NCBI GenBank assembly: GCA_963773875.1
Contig: CAVZCV010000011.1
Location: 91,264 to 155,263, forward strand
Direction of reading: 5' to 3'
DNA length: 64,000 bases
Source of the DNA: CAVTYH01 sp963773875
GTDB lineage: Bacteria; Planctomycetota; Planctomycetia; Pirellulales; JADZDJ01
The notes beneath the pieces were generated by a model. It was not told the origin of the DNA and searched no databases. It was given only the letters and a program-made list of their open reading frames with translations. Positions 1 to 8,700 of the stretch are shown piece after piece. The translations under genes and the position numbers were made by a program. How positions within the stretch are numbered: the first letter of the stretch is position 1; every line of letters starts with the position of its first letter.

Positions 1-69
1 CGGTAAGGCAATCATATTGGCTTATTCCGAGCCAAATTCATCGTTCCTTTTGCAGCAGGAATTCCAAAT

Positions 70-749
70 ATGGCGATTGCAGATATCGATGTTGTTCATC
101 GCGAATCCACTTATCGCGATGCGGTTACTGAAAACGAATATGAGCGCTGGCATGCTTGGCCGGTCAATTGGTCGGGCGTTTGGGTGGCGCACTGGCGGCG
201 ATCGCCATCTTGCTGATCATTGGTTTAGCAACGGCTGCGATCGATACCCACATGTACGTGCGGGGATCGGATCTCAAGAAAATCGGCTGGGTCGGAATTG
301 TGGTCGGCGTGTGCGGAGCATTTTTTTCGTTTGTCGCCGGTGGTTGGATTTCCGCGAAAATCGCGGGCACGCTGCGGTCGGAACCCGCCATGTTGCATGG
401 GGCGATCTCGTGGTTGATCGCCATTCCACTGTTGGCGCTGGCAGGCACGATTGGCGCCACAAGTTATGTGGGCGGATGGTACTCCGGCATGGTGGGCACA
501 AGCGCATCGATCACCGACCGCGCAATGACGCTCGATCGAGCGGGCGAAACGCGCAATGCGAACGCCGCGGCGGCCACCAATCAACCGGCCGACGATGCCG
601 CGAAGGCTGCACGCAACAGTGCGCTCTTCGCGATTACCGCAATTCTCTTGGGCCTAGTCGGCAGCGTGATTGGCGGGTGGATGGCTTCCGGTGAACCGAT
701 GACTTTCACCCACCACCGCCACCGCACCAACTACGCTGGCGCAACCTGA
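70..749 (+). CDS. Multi-pass membrane protein, frame broken near 181-187
   Basis: The gene appears to start at ATG 70, preceded by an AGGA-type ribosome binding site, and reads MAIADIDVVHREST up to a WPVNWSGVWV segment. At about 181-187 the coherent protein continues in the next frame (GALAAIAILLIIGL) and runs to the stop at 749. One extra G in the run at that point would restore a single protein of about 226 residues. It has four hydrophobic segments (about residues 38-58, 72-98, 108-132 and 190-210) separated by short loops, and a polar Ala/Asn/Asp-rich stretch before the last one. The W-x-G-V-W lead-in to the first membrane segment suggests a bacterial membrane protein of unknown function. 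No enzymatic motif is visible. The frame break is seen directly; calling it an indel is inference. Confidence 0.6.
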
Positions 750-798
750 TTCCAAGTGTGACGAATCACTCACCACTCACCAATTTCGGAGTTCAACC

Positions 799-891
799 AT
801 GCGTGGCGCTTTCGGATACATCGTGGCATGGCTCTTGGGCGTGCCGGTAACGTTGCTCGTAGTCCTTTGGCTGCTGGGCGTCGGTCACTAA
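799..891 (+). CDS. Very small hydrophobic membrane peptide (30 aa)
   Basis: ATG 799 opens a 30-residue frame, MRGAFGYIVAWLLGVPVTLL and onwards to LGVGH, ending in TAA at 891. Apart from the first few residues and the final His it is one transmembrane segment. It follows the multi-pass membrane protein by about 50 bases in the same direction, so the two may be cotranscribed. Very short single-helix proteins of this shape are frequent in bacteria but rarely have an assigned role. No strong Shine-Dalgarno is visible (GGAG lies about 10 bases upstream), so confidence is moderate. Confidence 0.45.
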   Translation: MRGAFGYIVAWLLGVPVTLLVVLWLLGVGH

Positions 892-1001
892 CCCTGAGGG
901 AATGCGTTTCACCGGGTCGGGCCGGCGAGCTGGGAAAACATCACCGCCAGTGCGACACGGATTATGTTTCGTTTCCGTGTAACTACTGAGGAGAGTTTGC
1001 T

Positions 1002-1723
1002 ATGAGAAGCATATTGATTGCAATCGGCACAGCTACCTGCCTGGGCATGTGCGCTAACTACTCCATGGGCGCCCCCGAGGCGGCGGCGGAGGAGGCGGTG
1101 GTGGGGAAGCCGGAATTCACGTCGGCGGCGGCGATAGCGGAGGTGTTCATGTCGACGGCAATGCCAGTGCGAAAGTGGATGGCGGAGCGAATATCAACGC
1201 TGGGCCAACGCATGTTGATGCCGGTCCCGCACATATCGATGCCGGACGGGCCGGTGCGAACGTTGATGTTGGCGGCCCGAAAAACGGTGTGAACGTTGAC
1301 GCAGGACGCCGCGGTGCGGAAATCAACGTCAACCGCGACCGAAACCGCGATCTTGATCGGAATCGCAATCTCGGAAATCGGAACCGGATTGGCGATCGCG
1401 ATTGGGACCGCTGGGGAATCGGTAGGCTCGACGACAACTTATACCGCAACTCGCGCGGCAACGATTGGCGTTATCGTCGCTGGGGCAGCGATTGGTTCTA
1501 TTGGATGCCGGCCGGCTATTGGATGTTCTACCGCGATGGCCGTTGGAGCCGGTACGACACCGATAGCTACGTTTACGACCAAGGCGCGCCCGTCCAACAA
1601 GCGAATTTCAATGGACCGTACTACGAAGATTCGAATGGTTTTTACTACATGCAAGGCGGCCGACGAATTTACGATCCGCAAATTCAAAGAGTCGCAGGCA
1701 CGGAAGGCCCAGTGCAACGGTAG
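1002..1723 (+). CDS. Secreted Gly/Asn/Arg-rich repetitive protein, frame broken near 1063-1076
   Basis: ATG 1002 follows a GAGGAG ribosome binding site and encodes a clear signal peptide (MRSILIAIGTATCLGMCANY). At the C-run around 1071-1076 the frame must shift by one base (one missing C) to reach the open frame that carries the rest. That frame begins with a poly-glycine stretch, then V-H-V-D-G/N-I-N-A-G-type short repeats, then an Arg/Asn/Asp-rich stretch (NRDRNRDLDRNRN), and ends in a Tyr/Trp-rich module (YWMPAGYWMFYRDGRWSRY) closing at 1723. The corrected protein has about 240 residues. The aromatic C-terminal part looks like a small folded exported domain; the function is unknown. A strong hairpin lies downstream. 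Confidence 0.6.
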
Positions 1724-1803
1724 CTCCTACGCCGTTGCCACTGGTTGACCGTTATCGATGATGGTGTTGGCCCGCGCTTCGGCCCGAGCTAACCGCGACT
1801 CGT

Positions 1804-1835
1804 GCAAGCCCAGGGGTTAGAACCCTTGGGCTTGC
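1804..1835. terminator. Hairpin terminator between convergent genes
   Basis: A 14-base arm beginning gcaagccca pairs with the downstream arm ending tgggcttgc with one mismatch around a short loop, followed by a T/A-rich stretch. It lies between the secreted repeat protein (+) and the DinB-fold gene (-), which suits a bidirectional terminator. Confidence 0.6.
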
Positions 1836-1871
1836 TTATTTAAATGCTCGATGGACTGTGCGGCTTGTGGC

Positions 1872-2363
1872 TTAGAACTGGCGCGCACGCCCTAACTTGC
1901 GGCGGATCAAAGCCCATTGGCCGGCGTGCAATGACCAGTGGGAGCCAATTAGCACGAAGCAATCGCCGGCGCGCTTCACAAAAGGCGGCACACGACCGGT
2001 GACGGGCTTATCAAGCTCGGCATCGCTGATTTTATCGAGTGCAGCGAGCGTTCCGGCACGAATTTCCTTGGCGATGGCCAGATATTCGTCCTTCGTTAAA
2101 AATGCCGAAGGGTCATCTTTTGCCGCCGTGTCTTTCGTGTGTCGTTCCATGAAGCCATCGGGCAGTTTCGGCATGCTGCCGGGCAATGCGGCTTCCGCCA
2201 GGCGATGCTCGGCGGAGATTAAATGGCCGAGCGACCATGCAATGTGATTTGCGTCGGGGAATGGACGAACGAACATTTCCTGTGGCGTGATATCTCCCAG
2301 GTAACATTGGACTTGGAAATCGGCGGCAGTCAGTGCACTGCGCACGGCATCTTTGAAATTCAT
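1872..2363 (-). CDS. DinB-superfamily protein
   Basis: 163 residues with the DinB/DUF664 four-helix layout: MNFKDAVRSALTAADFQVQ start, a HIAWSLGHLISAEH segment near residues 40-55 and a GSHWSLHAGQW segment near residues 140-150. The spaced histidines are the usual metal ligands of DinB-like proteins, several of which are thiol S-transferases or of unknown function. I cannot assign a substrate. The gene stands alone and converges on the terminator at 1.8 kb. Membership of the fold family is well supported by the motifs; the function is not. Confidence 0.8.
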   Translation of the reverse strand: MNFKDAVRSALTAADFQVQCYLGDITPQEMFVRPFPDANHIAWSLGHLISAEHRLAEAALPGSMPKLPDGFMERHTKDTAAKDDPSAFLTKDEYLAIAKEIRAGTLAALDKISDAELDKPVTGRVPPFVKRAGDCFVLIGSHWSLHAGQWALIRRKLGRARQF

Positions 2364-2485
2364 AGTGGTTCTCCGCGGGCGGCTCCGCGTGTTTCAGGAC
2401 CAATCAGAATCGATCATTATCTCGTGCGGACGCTAGGCCGCAAGCGGCAGAATTGATGCTTGCCTTTAGGGCCACGTCCGGTGCG

Positions 2486-4246
2486 CTACTTCGAGCCCAG
2501 TTCGATGACGCCATTCCACCCGGCCGGCGGTGTGGAATGCTGCAGAGCGATGAACGAGCTGAGAAAATCTTTGACGCGATCGGGTGGTGGCAATTCGCGA
2601 AGCACATTGATCGCTTCAGGCCAGCGTCCCGCGATGAACGCGTCCAGAGCCAATTCATACTGTCGCAAGCTGTCGTCACTGATCGCCAGTTCATGCAGGG
2701 GCGGCACAATCTCGCTGACCTCCACCGCGGAGTGCAGTCCATAAGGGCGAATCAAGCCCACGCGGCGAATGCGGCCCAGCTCGGCGGGCAAACGCTCGCG
2801 CAGCGCTTTGGCAGTCGCCGGATCCAACAAGATCGACGCGTTCACCAGACGAGTCATCGATTCCAATCGGGCTGCCAGATTCACTACGGGCCCAAAGACG
2901 GTCACTTTTACATGATCGCTGGTGCCGATTTTGCCGGCCACTGCACGGCCCGTCGCAATGCCGATGCCAACGCGGAAATCGGCCAGTGGGTTCTCGGGGT
3001 CCGCGGCCGCTGCTTCGAACTGAGCGCGAATTCCCAGCGCCGCCTGAGCCGCTTGAAAGGCAGCATTGGGCTGGGCAATTGGCCAACCCCAGAATCCCAT
3101 GGCGGCATCGCCTTGGAAATCGCCAATGACGCCCCCGAAGTCGAGAATTTGATGGGTCATAACGCCCAGCGCCTTGCTAACGCGCTCCAGAAGTCCAAGC
3201 AGATCGCCGCCACTGCGTTCGCTCGTGCGAGCGAATCCGCGAAGATCGCAGAACAGCACCGCGACTTCAGTTTCGCGCGGTGCGAGCACTTGCTGGGGAT
3301 CGTCGGTGGCGAGCGCTTCCATCACCACGGGTGCGAAGAATTGGCTCAAACCTGCTTGTTGGCGCCCTAGCCGATTAAGCTCACGCAAGCTACTGAGTGT
3401 GGCCGCGGCGAGTTCGGTGAATTTGACATCATCGCGCAGGTCGGAAACATCGGAGCGGCCCGATTCACTGCCGCTTCCCAATCCGAAACGGCCTGCGACG
3501 TACAACGCCCAACCACGACAGGCTTCACCCGGCAGCGGCGTGCAGTAAGCCCAATCGACACTGTCTGTTTGCGTGAACTGCTTGGCCTGGGGACCCGTCC
3601 AAGTGTGCAAGACGGTTTGCTGGCCGGCTAGCGATTGTTGGATGAGGCGCTGGCTGGGTTGAAACGGCGCATCGGCCAGTCGACGACGGTCCCAATGCAA
3701 CACACGAACGTTGTCAGCGGAATCGGCCGCCACCAGAGCGGCGGCATCGGCCTGGGGTACACCTGCCAAAAGCAAGTTCACAAGGCGTGCGAACAATTCG
3801 CTTTCACTGGCGGCGTTTTTAATGATTTCCGGCAAGCGGCTCAAAAGATCGATTCGCTGCTGGGCGTTGCGAAAAGCAAGTCGCTGCAATTCGGCAGCGT
3901 TAAAAATTTGCTCGCGGTTCGGGCGGGGAGCATCGAGCGTGACTTCCATTCGTTCGCTGGAAAGGGTGAACGTGGTGCTGCCAATGACAAAGTGCTCGCC
4001 GGGGATGACGGTAAAGACGTCTTCCATTCGGCCCTGAATGAACACGGGATTGCGTGCCGTTGGAATTCTTTCCACTGCCAGGCCTGCGCCGTTCCAAGTA
4101 ACGCGAACATGATGACGCGAAATATGATCGTCCCAAGGCGTCGACCAGATGCCCGATTGGCGGCCGATCACCAGCGGCAGGTCGATCGGAAGATTGCGCC
4201 GCCAGCGCTCGGAGAAATCGGCGCCTTGAGCAATGAGATCGGCCAT
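2486..4246 (-). CDS. FHA-GAF-class III adenylate/guanylate cyclase
   Basis: About 586 residues from ATG 4246 (an in-frame TTG lies at 4258). Residues 20-100 form an FHA domain (IGRQSG and the DHISRHHVRV core), a phosphothreonine-binding module. Residues about 130-300 look like a GAF sensor domain. Residues about 330-510 are a class III cyclase homology domain: VLFCDLRGF supplies the first metal Asp, GDFQGDAAMGFWG the second, and FGPVVNLAARLE the Asn and Arg that stabilise the transition state, so it should be catalytically competent. The ATP versus GTP choice cannot be read with confidence. It likely makes cyclic nucleotide in response to a GAF ligand and to phosphoprotein binding. No transmembrane segment is visible, so it is probably cytoplasmic. 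It is monocistronic. Confidence 0.92.
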   Translation of the reverse strand: MADLIAQGADFSERWRRNLPIDLPLVIGRQSGIWSTPWDDHISRHHVRVTWNGAGLAVERIPTARNPVFIQGRMEDVFTVIPGEHFVIGSTTFTLSSERMEVTLDAPRPNREQIFNAAELQRLAFRNAQQRIDLLSRLPEIIKNAASESELFARLVNLLLAGVPQADAAALVAADSADNVRVLHWDRRRLADAPFQPSQRLIQQSLAGQQTVLHTWTGPQAKQFTQTDSVDWAYCTPLPGEACRGWALYVAGRFGLGSGSESGRSDVSDLRDDVKFTELAAATLSSLRELNRLGRQQAGLSQFFAPVVMEALATDDPQQVLAPRETEVAVLFCDLRGFARTSERSGGDLLGLLERVSKALGVMTHQILDFGGVIGDFQGDAAMGFWGWPIAQPNAAFQAAQAALGIRAQFEAAAADPENPLADFRVGIGIATGRAVAGKIGTSDHVKVTVFGPVVNLAARLESMTRLVNASILLDPATAKALRERLPAELGRIRRVGLIRPYGLHSAVEVSEIVPPLHELAISDDSLRQYELALDAFIAGRWPEAINVLRELPPPDRVKDFLSSFIALQHSTPPAGWNGVIELGSK

Positions 4247-4271
4247 AAAGGGAGCCAATGCAGATTAAAGA

Positions 4272-4291
4272 CTGCAGAATGCAAAATGCAG
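4272..4291. repeat. Dispersed short repeat, TTCTGCATTTTGCATTC type
   Basis: The palindromic-looking string ctgcagaatgcaaaatgcag is the reverse complement of a motif that recurs in other intergenic or gene-boundary places in the window: about 50690-50700 (ttctgcattc), 56805-56817 (ttctgcattttgc) and 58146-58159 (attctgcattttgc). A related A/T-rich stretch follows at 4311-4345. The copies are short and non-coding. Role unknown. Confidence 0.4.
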
Positions 4292-4504
4292 ACGATCCGC
4301 GAATCGGTTTCATTTTACACTTTGCAATTTGAAAAGTGCATTTCAAACGCAAACCGCCGCTGCTGGAACGCTTTCCAGCAGCGGCGGCGAAACGAACGAG
4401 TGGGCAAGTGCGCCAGAACTTGTTATCGTGCCGATTGCATCACATGGATTTTTGGCAAATCGAGCAGAACGGTTGATTCAGGGCACTCTCACTTGGGAAT
4501 CGAG

Positions 4505-4960
4505 TTACTTGCTCTTGTGAAAGCTGCTCTTCATCATTGGGCTGCAAGACTTGCTGTGGTAGCAGCTCTTCCACGAATCGCAAAACGGGTAGCAGTAGTT
4601 CGAGCAGTAATTGGGCGTGTAGCACGACGTGGTGCAGTAAGTCGGTGTGCAATATGTCGGCTGGTAAACCAATTGCGGCTGAACGATAACTTTTTCCATA
4701 ACGACCGGTTCGATGTAGGTCCGAGCGCAGTACGTTGGGTAGCAGTAGTCGTAGCAATAGTTGCTGTAGCAGTAGTTCTTGTAGCACGGGCTGCAATAGC
4801 TATTGCAATAGTTCTTACCGCAGCTGAAATTCTTGCTGCAGCTGAACGACTTCGAACCGCCGGAACCGTTGCTCTTGGCTTCAGCGGAAATGGGTGCCAA
4901 CACGAGCGCGAGGCCCAGGGCAACGATGGCCGTTAGGGCGATTTTCTTAAAGCGTTTCAT
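4505..4960 (-). CDS. Secreted Cys/Tyr-rich protein
   Basis: Start at ATG 4960 with GGAGGA upstream; MKRFKKIALTAIVALGLALV gives a classic signal peptide ending near AEA. The mature part of about 120 residues is built from irregular Y-C repeats (NYCNSYC, NYCYSNYCYDYCYP, PTYCTPTYCTTSCY) with a less repetitive VVMEKVIVQP linker in the middle and a Ser/Lys tail. There are more than 20 cysteines with no CxxCH haem site. It is likely an exported disulfide- or metal-rich structural protein. It lies in the same orientation as the CCGG-rich protein at 5.2-5.6 kb, which is upstream on the minus strand; a terminator separates the two. Confidence 0.8.
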   Translation of the reverse strand: MKRFKKIALTAIVALGLALVLAPISAEAKSNGSGGSKSFSCSKNFSCGKNYCNSYCSPCYKNYCYSNYCYDYCYPTYCARTYIEPVVMEKVIVQPQLVYQPTYCTPTYCTTSCYTPNYCSNYCYPFCDSWKSCYHSKSCSPMMKSSFHKSK

Positions 4961-5111
4961 GACGCATTCCTCCAAAAAAATGGGATCGATTATCGGTTTA
5001 GAGTAAACACACCGTTTACTCGTCTACGATAAGGAGCGTCCACAATCGGAGGATGTTACAGCCGTGTTCACGCGGCGTTTTGCATGTGGACTGAGCCATT
5101 GGGGTCGCGCA

Positions 5112-5144
5112 TAAAAAAACCGGGTCCCGACAAGCGGGACCCGG
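5112..5144 (-). terminator. Rho-independent terminator
   Basis: A perfect 10-bp stem (ccgggtcccg / cgggacccgg) with a 5-base loop is flanked on the + strand by seven A residues, giving a U-run on the minus strand. It sits just after the CCGG-rich gene ending at 5206. Confidence 0.85.
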
Positions 5145-5205
5145 CTTCATTGATCTCATTGGCAGGGCCGGCACACAGGGCATGCACCGGCCGATTTGCC
5201 GAGAA

Positions 5206-5589
5206 CTAGCGTCGGAAGCTCACCGACGAGAACGCGAACGGAGCGCGATCGCTCTTGATCGACGTCATCGGGGCTGGTGGCGGAGGGGCCGAGCCCTTGT
5301 CGCTTCCAGCGGCCGGAGCGGCTTCGCCACCGCAGCAGCCATGATCACCACCGCAGCATCCGCCACCACAGCAGCATCCGCCGCAGCAGCGATGACGATG
5401 ATGACGACCATGGCAATGGCAACCGCCGCAGCAGCAATCGCCACCACAGCATCCACCGCCACAGCAGTCGCCACCGCAGCAGCAACCATGGCAGCCGTGA
5501 CCGGCGACGGCCACCTTTTCACCGCCCACGAGGGCGATGCCGACGATCGCGATGAACATCGCGACGCCCAAAATAAGAATACGGTTCAT
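5206..5589 (-). CDS. Secreted Cys/Gly/His-rich (CCGG-repeat) protein
   Basis: Start at ATG 5589 with a GGAGGA ribosome binding site. An N-terminal hydrophobic segment (MNRILILGVAMFIAIVGIAL) acts as signal peptide or anchor. The next 60 or so residues consist of CCGG/CCCGG/CHCH units with interspersed His, then a Pro/Ala linker and a short Ser/Arg tail (SVSFRR). The repeated vicinal cysteines and histidines suggest metal binding or heavy disulfide cross-linking outside the cytoplasm. Because the nucleotide repeat is low-complexity, antisense frames also stay open here and are not genes. No family name can be given. Confidence 0.8.
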   Translation of the reverse strand: MNRILILGVAMFIAIVGIALVGGEKVAVAGHGCHGCCCGGDCCGGGCCGGDCCCGGCHCHGRHHRHRCCGGCCCGGGCCGGDHGCCGGEAAPAAGSDKGSAPPPPAPMTSIKSDRAPFAFSSVSFRR

Positions 5590-5931
5590 CCTCGAATCCT
5601 CCAACAAAAAAACAGGTACCTTGGCGTAACAAACTCACAACGGTGCCGTCCGACGTTTGCCCCGCTTGGGACGGCCGCCAAGCGAGGAACCAAAATCCTA
5701 GGTCCTATGCTGATCGCGTCTGTCGGCCAGATTCGGTTGAGCTTTCCCTGTGTAAGCTTTACCGATTACGCAAACAAACGCGAATAGCTAGGCTAGGACG
5801 CTAGGTTAGCACTCACCCCAAAGCTGTCAAGGACCTCAAATAGTCTGGAAGGTCCTGGATATTTGGGACGGTTGCGAAAACTGTTCCACCAACTGTACCT
5901 CACGTTTATAGCGCGCCTAGGGCCACAAAAC
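5590..5931. other. Intergenic region upstream of the CCGG-rich gene
   Basis: About 340 bases with no convincing gene. It must hold the promoter of the minus-strand CCGG-rich gene. Its distal end abuts the terminator of the lipoprotein-like gene, and no other feature is recognised. Confidence 0.5.
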
Positions 5932-5969
5932 AAAAAAAACCGGCCCTTCGCAAACGCGAAGAGCCGGTT
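5932..5969 (-). terminator. Rho-independent terminator
   Basis: Stem aaccggc / gccggtt extended by ttcgc / gcgaa, short A-rich loop, with a run of eight A on the + strand that becomes the U-run of a minus-strand transcript. It lies 140 bases past the stop of the lipoprotein-like gene. Confidence 0.75.
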
Positions 5970-6106
5970 GAGATAGACTCAGTAAGTCGTTTAATTGTGG
6001 ATGCTTACATCCAACGCATTCGGTGAGTGTTTACGCAAGCCGCAATTGGGGCGAGAGGTCGTTTCCGAACCATTTGGTTAGTAAGCGCTGCCTTGCAAGA
6101 GACCAG

Positions 6107-6739
6107 TTAACGCGCTGTCCCAGGGTTCGTAGGGAGACGGTCGGCAGTCTGTGGTTGCGCAGATGGTTGACCTTGATTCTGCGGGGTCGACCGCGAATCC
6201 GCTGCAGGGCTGCTTTCGCCACGCAGTAGTTGTTGTTTTCGAATCATATCTTCGGGGTCTTCGAAGTTGAGAATGAGAGCAGGCTGATCGGCAATCACCT
6301 TCACCACCATGCCGCCAATCCGCCAGCCTTCGGCTTCCAATCGCAATGCCCAAACGATGTCGTCGGTTCGCGTATGGCCTTGATCATCACTTACGTCGGT
6401 CCAACTGCTCTCGACCCATGCCGAGTTGTTATCGGCGGACTGATATTTGAAATCACCAACTTTGAACTTTGCTGTCGCGCTGCCCGGGGGTGCGACCACA
6501 AGATCGAATTCTGCCGTCTTTTGCCGGGCAAGAGGTGTAAGCATTGCCGCCGCTTGCTTGTCGTTGCCCGTCCGCACAGCTTCGAGAAAGTCGAACACCG
6601 CTTGACTCGGGTTACCTTGCGAGGCAACTGCAGTGCCGGTCGGTTTGGATGCTCCCGAAGTAGTATTCGACTGCGGCGATTGATTGCAACCCATTGTGGC
6701 AATCATCAAAACAGCGCTAATCAAGCATTTGCCATCCAT
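6107..6739 (-). CDS. Lipoprotein-like exported protein
   Basis: From ATG 6739 the N-terminus MDGKCLISAVLMIATMGCNQ is a short lipoprotein-type signal with Cys18 followed by Asn/Gln, though the residue at -3 is Thr rather than Leu/Val/Ile. A Ser/Thr/Gly-rich linker (about residues 20-45) precedes a compact domain (about 50-170) resembling the NTF2/DUF4878 fold: FLEAVRTGNDKQAAAML, then EVESSW-like strands and a W-R-I-G-G strand. A disordered Pro/Gln tail follows. It may be a surface lipoprotein with a ligand-binding or scaffold domain; function unknown. It lies downstream of the zinc-ribbon/GYF_2 gene in the same direction. Confidence 0.7.
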   Translation of the reverse strand: MDGKCLISAVLMIATMGCNQSPQSNTTSGASKPTGTAVASQGNPSQAVFDFLEAVRTGNDKQAAAMLTPLARQKTAEFDLVVAPPGSATAKFKVGDFKYQSADNNSAWVESSWTDVSDDQGHTRTDDIVWALRLEAEGWRIGGMVVKVIADQPALILNFEDPEDMIRKQQLLRGESSPAADSRSTPQNQGQPSAQPQTADRLPTNPGTAR

Positions 6740-6916
6740 GGCGAACTGCTCCAAATGTATTGAATATCGTCTAATCGCAGAATTTGTCGCGAATGCCGGC
6801 CAGCCTGTCTCCCGACGGCGGATCTACGCTAAACTCCGGCGGAGCGGGAGTTTTGCAGGAACGGCTGTTTTGGTCAAGCCAAACGATCGGCAGCCCTCAG
6901 AAGTCGAATGCGCACG

Positions 6917-7691
6917 CTAGCACGGCAGCTTCGGACTCGCCAATGGTAATGATTTGGCATTCCGCGACGAGAATTTTGTCGGAATAAGCGCCGTATGTCT
7001 GGGATGAGAATCGCGTAATACAAATACATACAACATCAAAGAGAACAGAATCACCAACAAACCAATTAACACGAAAGTTACCATGGCGCTTGGATATCGA
7101 TGAATTCGCCGGTACGTGCCATAACTGGGCACGGCGGAATTCACGAACTCGACCGCCTCGACTGGAGCGATCAACTCAGCCGGCGGAGCGGTTTGAGCGG
7201 GCGGCCTCTCAATTTGTGGTCGCTCGAAGACTGCCGCAGCATATTTCCACTCTGGCCAATTATTTCGCCAAACGAGAGCTGTCGGCGGAATCATGCCTTG
7301 CGAAAGCCATTGCAGTAAGCTTTCAGGGGCCGCCGGTCCCCAGCGCTGCCCATCTGGCAAATGGACATACCAAATTGCGTCATGCCTGCCCAAATCCTGC
7401 AAAGGACTTTCTGCGCCAATGTGGGAGTTTGCAGTAGCCGCCGGCGAGGGTGTTCTGGGCAAATGATCATCAAAAACAACAAGGTCGTCGACGCGGTCCA
7501 CGGCCTCGACGGCTTGGCCGATTTGCGATCGACTGGAATCAGTCGACCGGCCTGCCGAGTGCAATATTTCCAGAGTTTTCCGACGGAATCCGCATCCTCA
7601 CACCGCATTTCGGGCACACGCCTTTCTTTCCAGCAAGAAAGGACTTGACGTGCAGTTTATGCCCATTAGGACAGTTGAATTTGATGCCCAT
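6917..7691 (-). CDS. Zinc-ribbon plus GYF_2 (DUF4339) membrane protein, frame broken near 7545-7565
   Basis: ATG 7691 encodes MGIKFNCPNGHKLHVKSFLA followed by CPKC, a CxxxH/CxxC zinc-binding ribbon. Near 7545-7565 the frame changes by one base, after which the protein continues with a polar linker and a GYF_2-type module (IWYVHLPDGQRWGP through ALVWRNNWPEW, about residues 100-150). A single transmembrane segment (MVTFVLIGLLVILFSLMLYV) and a basic tail follow. The order ribbon - GYF_2 - TM, which I associate with planctomycete proteins, argues strongly that the two open frames are one gene of about 257 residues. The likely role is binding proline-rich or nucleic acid partners at the membrane; unproven. 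Confidence 0.75.
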
Positions 7692-7918
7692 TTCCCAATG
7701 CGAGGCTAGGCGGAGCCACTTTGCAATATGCAACGGCACCAACCATTAACAGAATCGAACTCGATAGATACTTCCACCATAGATATGATGCCGCGCTGGC
7801 TAAAGTGATGCAAGTTTCGCATTGCATACACTAACCCGTTGTTGCCGCGGTAGCATTCCCGGTCCGGCCAATCACAGCCACTAATCGGAGCCTGACACCC
7901 GTAACAACGTCGGCGCAT
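7666..7918 (-). CDS. Candidate small Cys-rich membrane protein, frame broken near 7775
   Basis: ATG 7918 opens MRRRCYGCQAPISGCDW, a CxxC-type N-terminus, continuing to LHHFSQRGIIS. Near 7775 a one-base shift gives a hydrophobic helix (YLSSSILLMVGAVAYC) ending in a stop at 7666-7668, just inside the start of the GYF_2 gene. The combined layout (small zinc-like head plus one membrane helix, overlapping the next start) is plausible for an operon partner. However, it depends on assuming an indel and no family is recognised, so confidence is low. Confidence 0.35.
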
Positions 7919-7950
7919 TCGCCGTGGCTTTTCCGTTCTTGCCTGATGAA

Positions 7951-8304
7951 CTAGAACGCTGCCAGTGCGTCGGCTTCGTCGTCCTTGATGTCGAACAGCT
8001 TGTTCAACTTGGTGATGGCGAACACTTCGTAGATTTCCGGTCGAATGTTGCTAAGTTTCAGTCGGCCGGCGTTGGCTTTCACCTTTTTGTCGAGCGTGAT
8101 CAATTTCCCCAGCGCCGCACTTGATAGAAATTCGACGTTCGAAAAATTGAGAAGCAGGTTTTTGCGCTTTTCCTGTTCGACGAGCTTGAACATCTCCGTG
8201 CCAAGTTCTTGGATGTTGGCCTCATCCAGAATCTTGCGGTCGACGAAGCGCACCACGGTCACTTCGCCCATTTGTGCCACTTCAATTCGCCGGTGTCCGG
8301 CCAT
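7951..8304 (-). CDS. STAS-domain anti-sigma factor antagonist
   Basis: 117 residues covering one STAS domain: the start strand EVTVVRFVDRKILDE, the core LLLNFSNVEF and the switch segment LSSAALGKLI near residues 60-70, where a serine is normally phosphorylated by an RsbW/SpoIIAB-type kinase. The end helix is AITKLNKLFDI. Such proteins release or buffer anti-sigma factors, or act as scaffolds in partner-switching. No partner kinase gene is adjacent, so its target cannot be named. It probably heads the transcript running leftwards to 6.1 kb. Confidence 0.9.
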   Translation of the reverse strand: MAGHRRIEVAQMGEVTVVRFVDRKILDEANIQELGTEMFKLVEQEKRKNLLLNFSNVEFLSSAALGKLITLDKKVKANAGRLKLSNIRPEIYEVFAITKLNKLFDIKDDEADALAAF

Positions 8305-8700
8305 CGGATTGGTCCTGTTTAGGCTGTCTCGCTCGACCCTGGTCTGGTCGTAAATCTAGAACCGTTATCATATTCGGCTCAGAGGTGCTGTCAAGCGCGG
8401 CGAGGAGTTGTCGGACGCGTTTCGGCGGGCCGGGGTGCTTTTGTCACGCTCGGCTTCGGGAATTTCAAGTTGCGTTAACTCAACGCGGTGTCGTTAGTTG
8501 TCAACGAGCCGCGATCCCATAACAATCTGCCTGCGCACCTCAGGAATTCGGCTAACTGTTCGTGCTTAATACGTTTAACGTTGGAGCGCCTATCTCCCGT
8601 GCTGTTCCGGCACCGGGGTTGCGAACATTCGAGGGCAAGCCGCGTTGCTGGTCGGCGTTTTGCTTTCCTGAGCATGATTGGCGCTCCAAGAGATATTCGA
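8305..8700. other. Intergenic region between divergent genes
   Basis: Nearly 400 bases between the divergently oriented STAS gene and the secreted protein starting at 8701. It should carry both promoters. I see no conserved RNA, repeat or convincing small gene; the open frames here are short and unstructured. Confidence 0.5.

Noticed and set aside
2453..3370. Plus-strand open frame of 305 codons over the cyclase gene
   Set aside because: Antisense to the cyclase gene, which shows clear motifs; the plus-strand translation has no structure.
5340..5480. CRISPR-like array of short repeated units
   Set aside because: The repeats are in-frame CCGG codon repeats inside a coding sequence, have no unique spacers and no cas genes are near.
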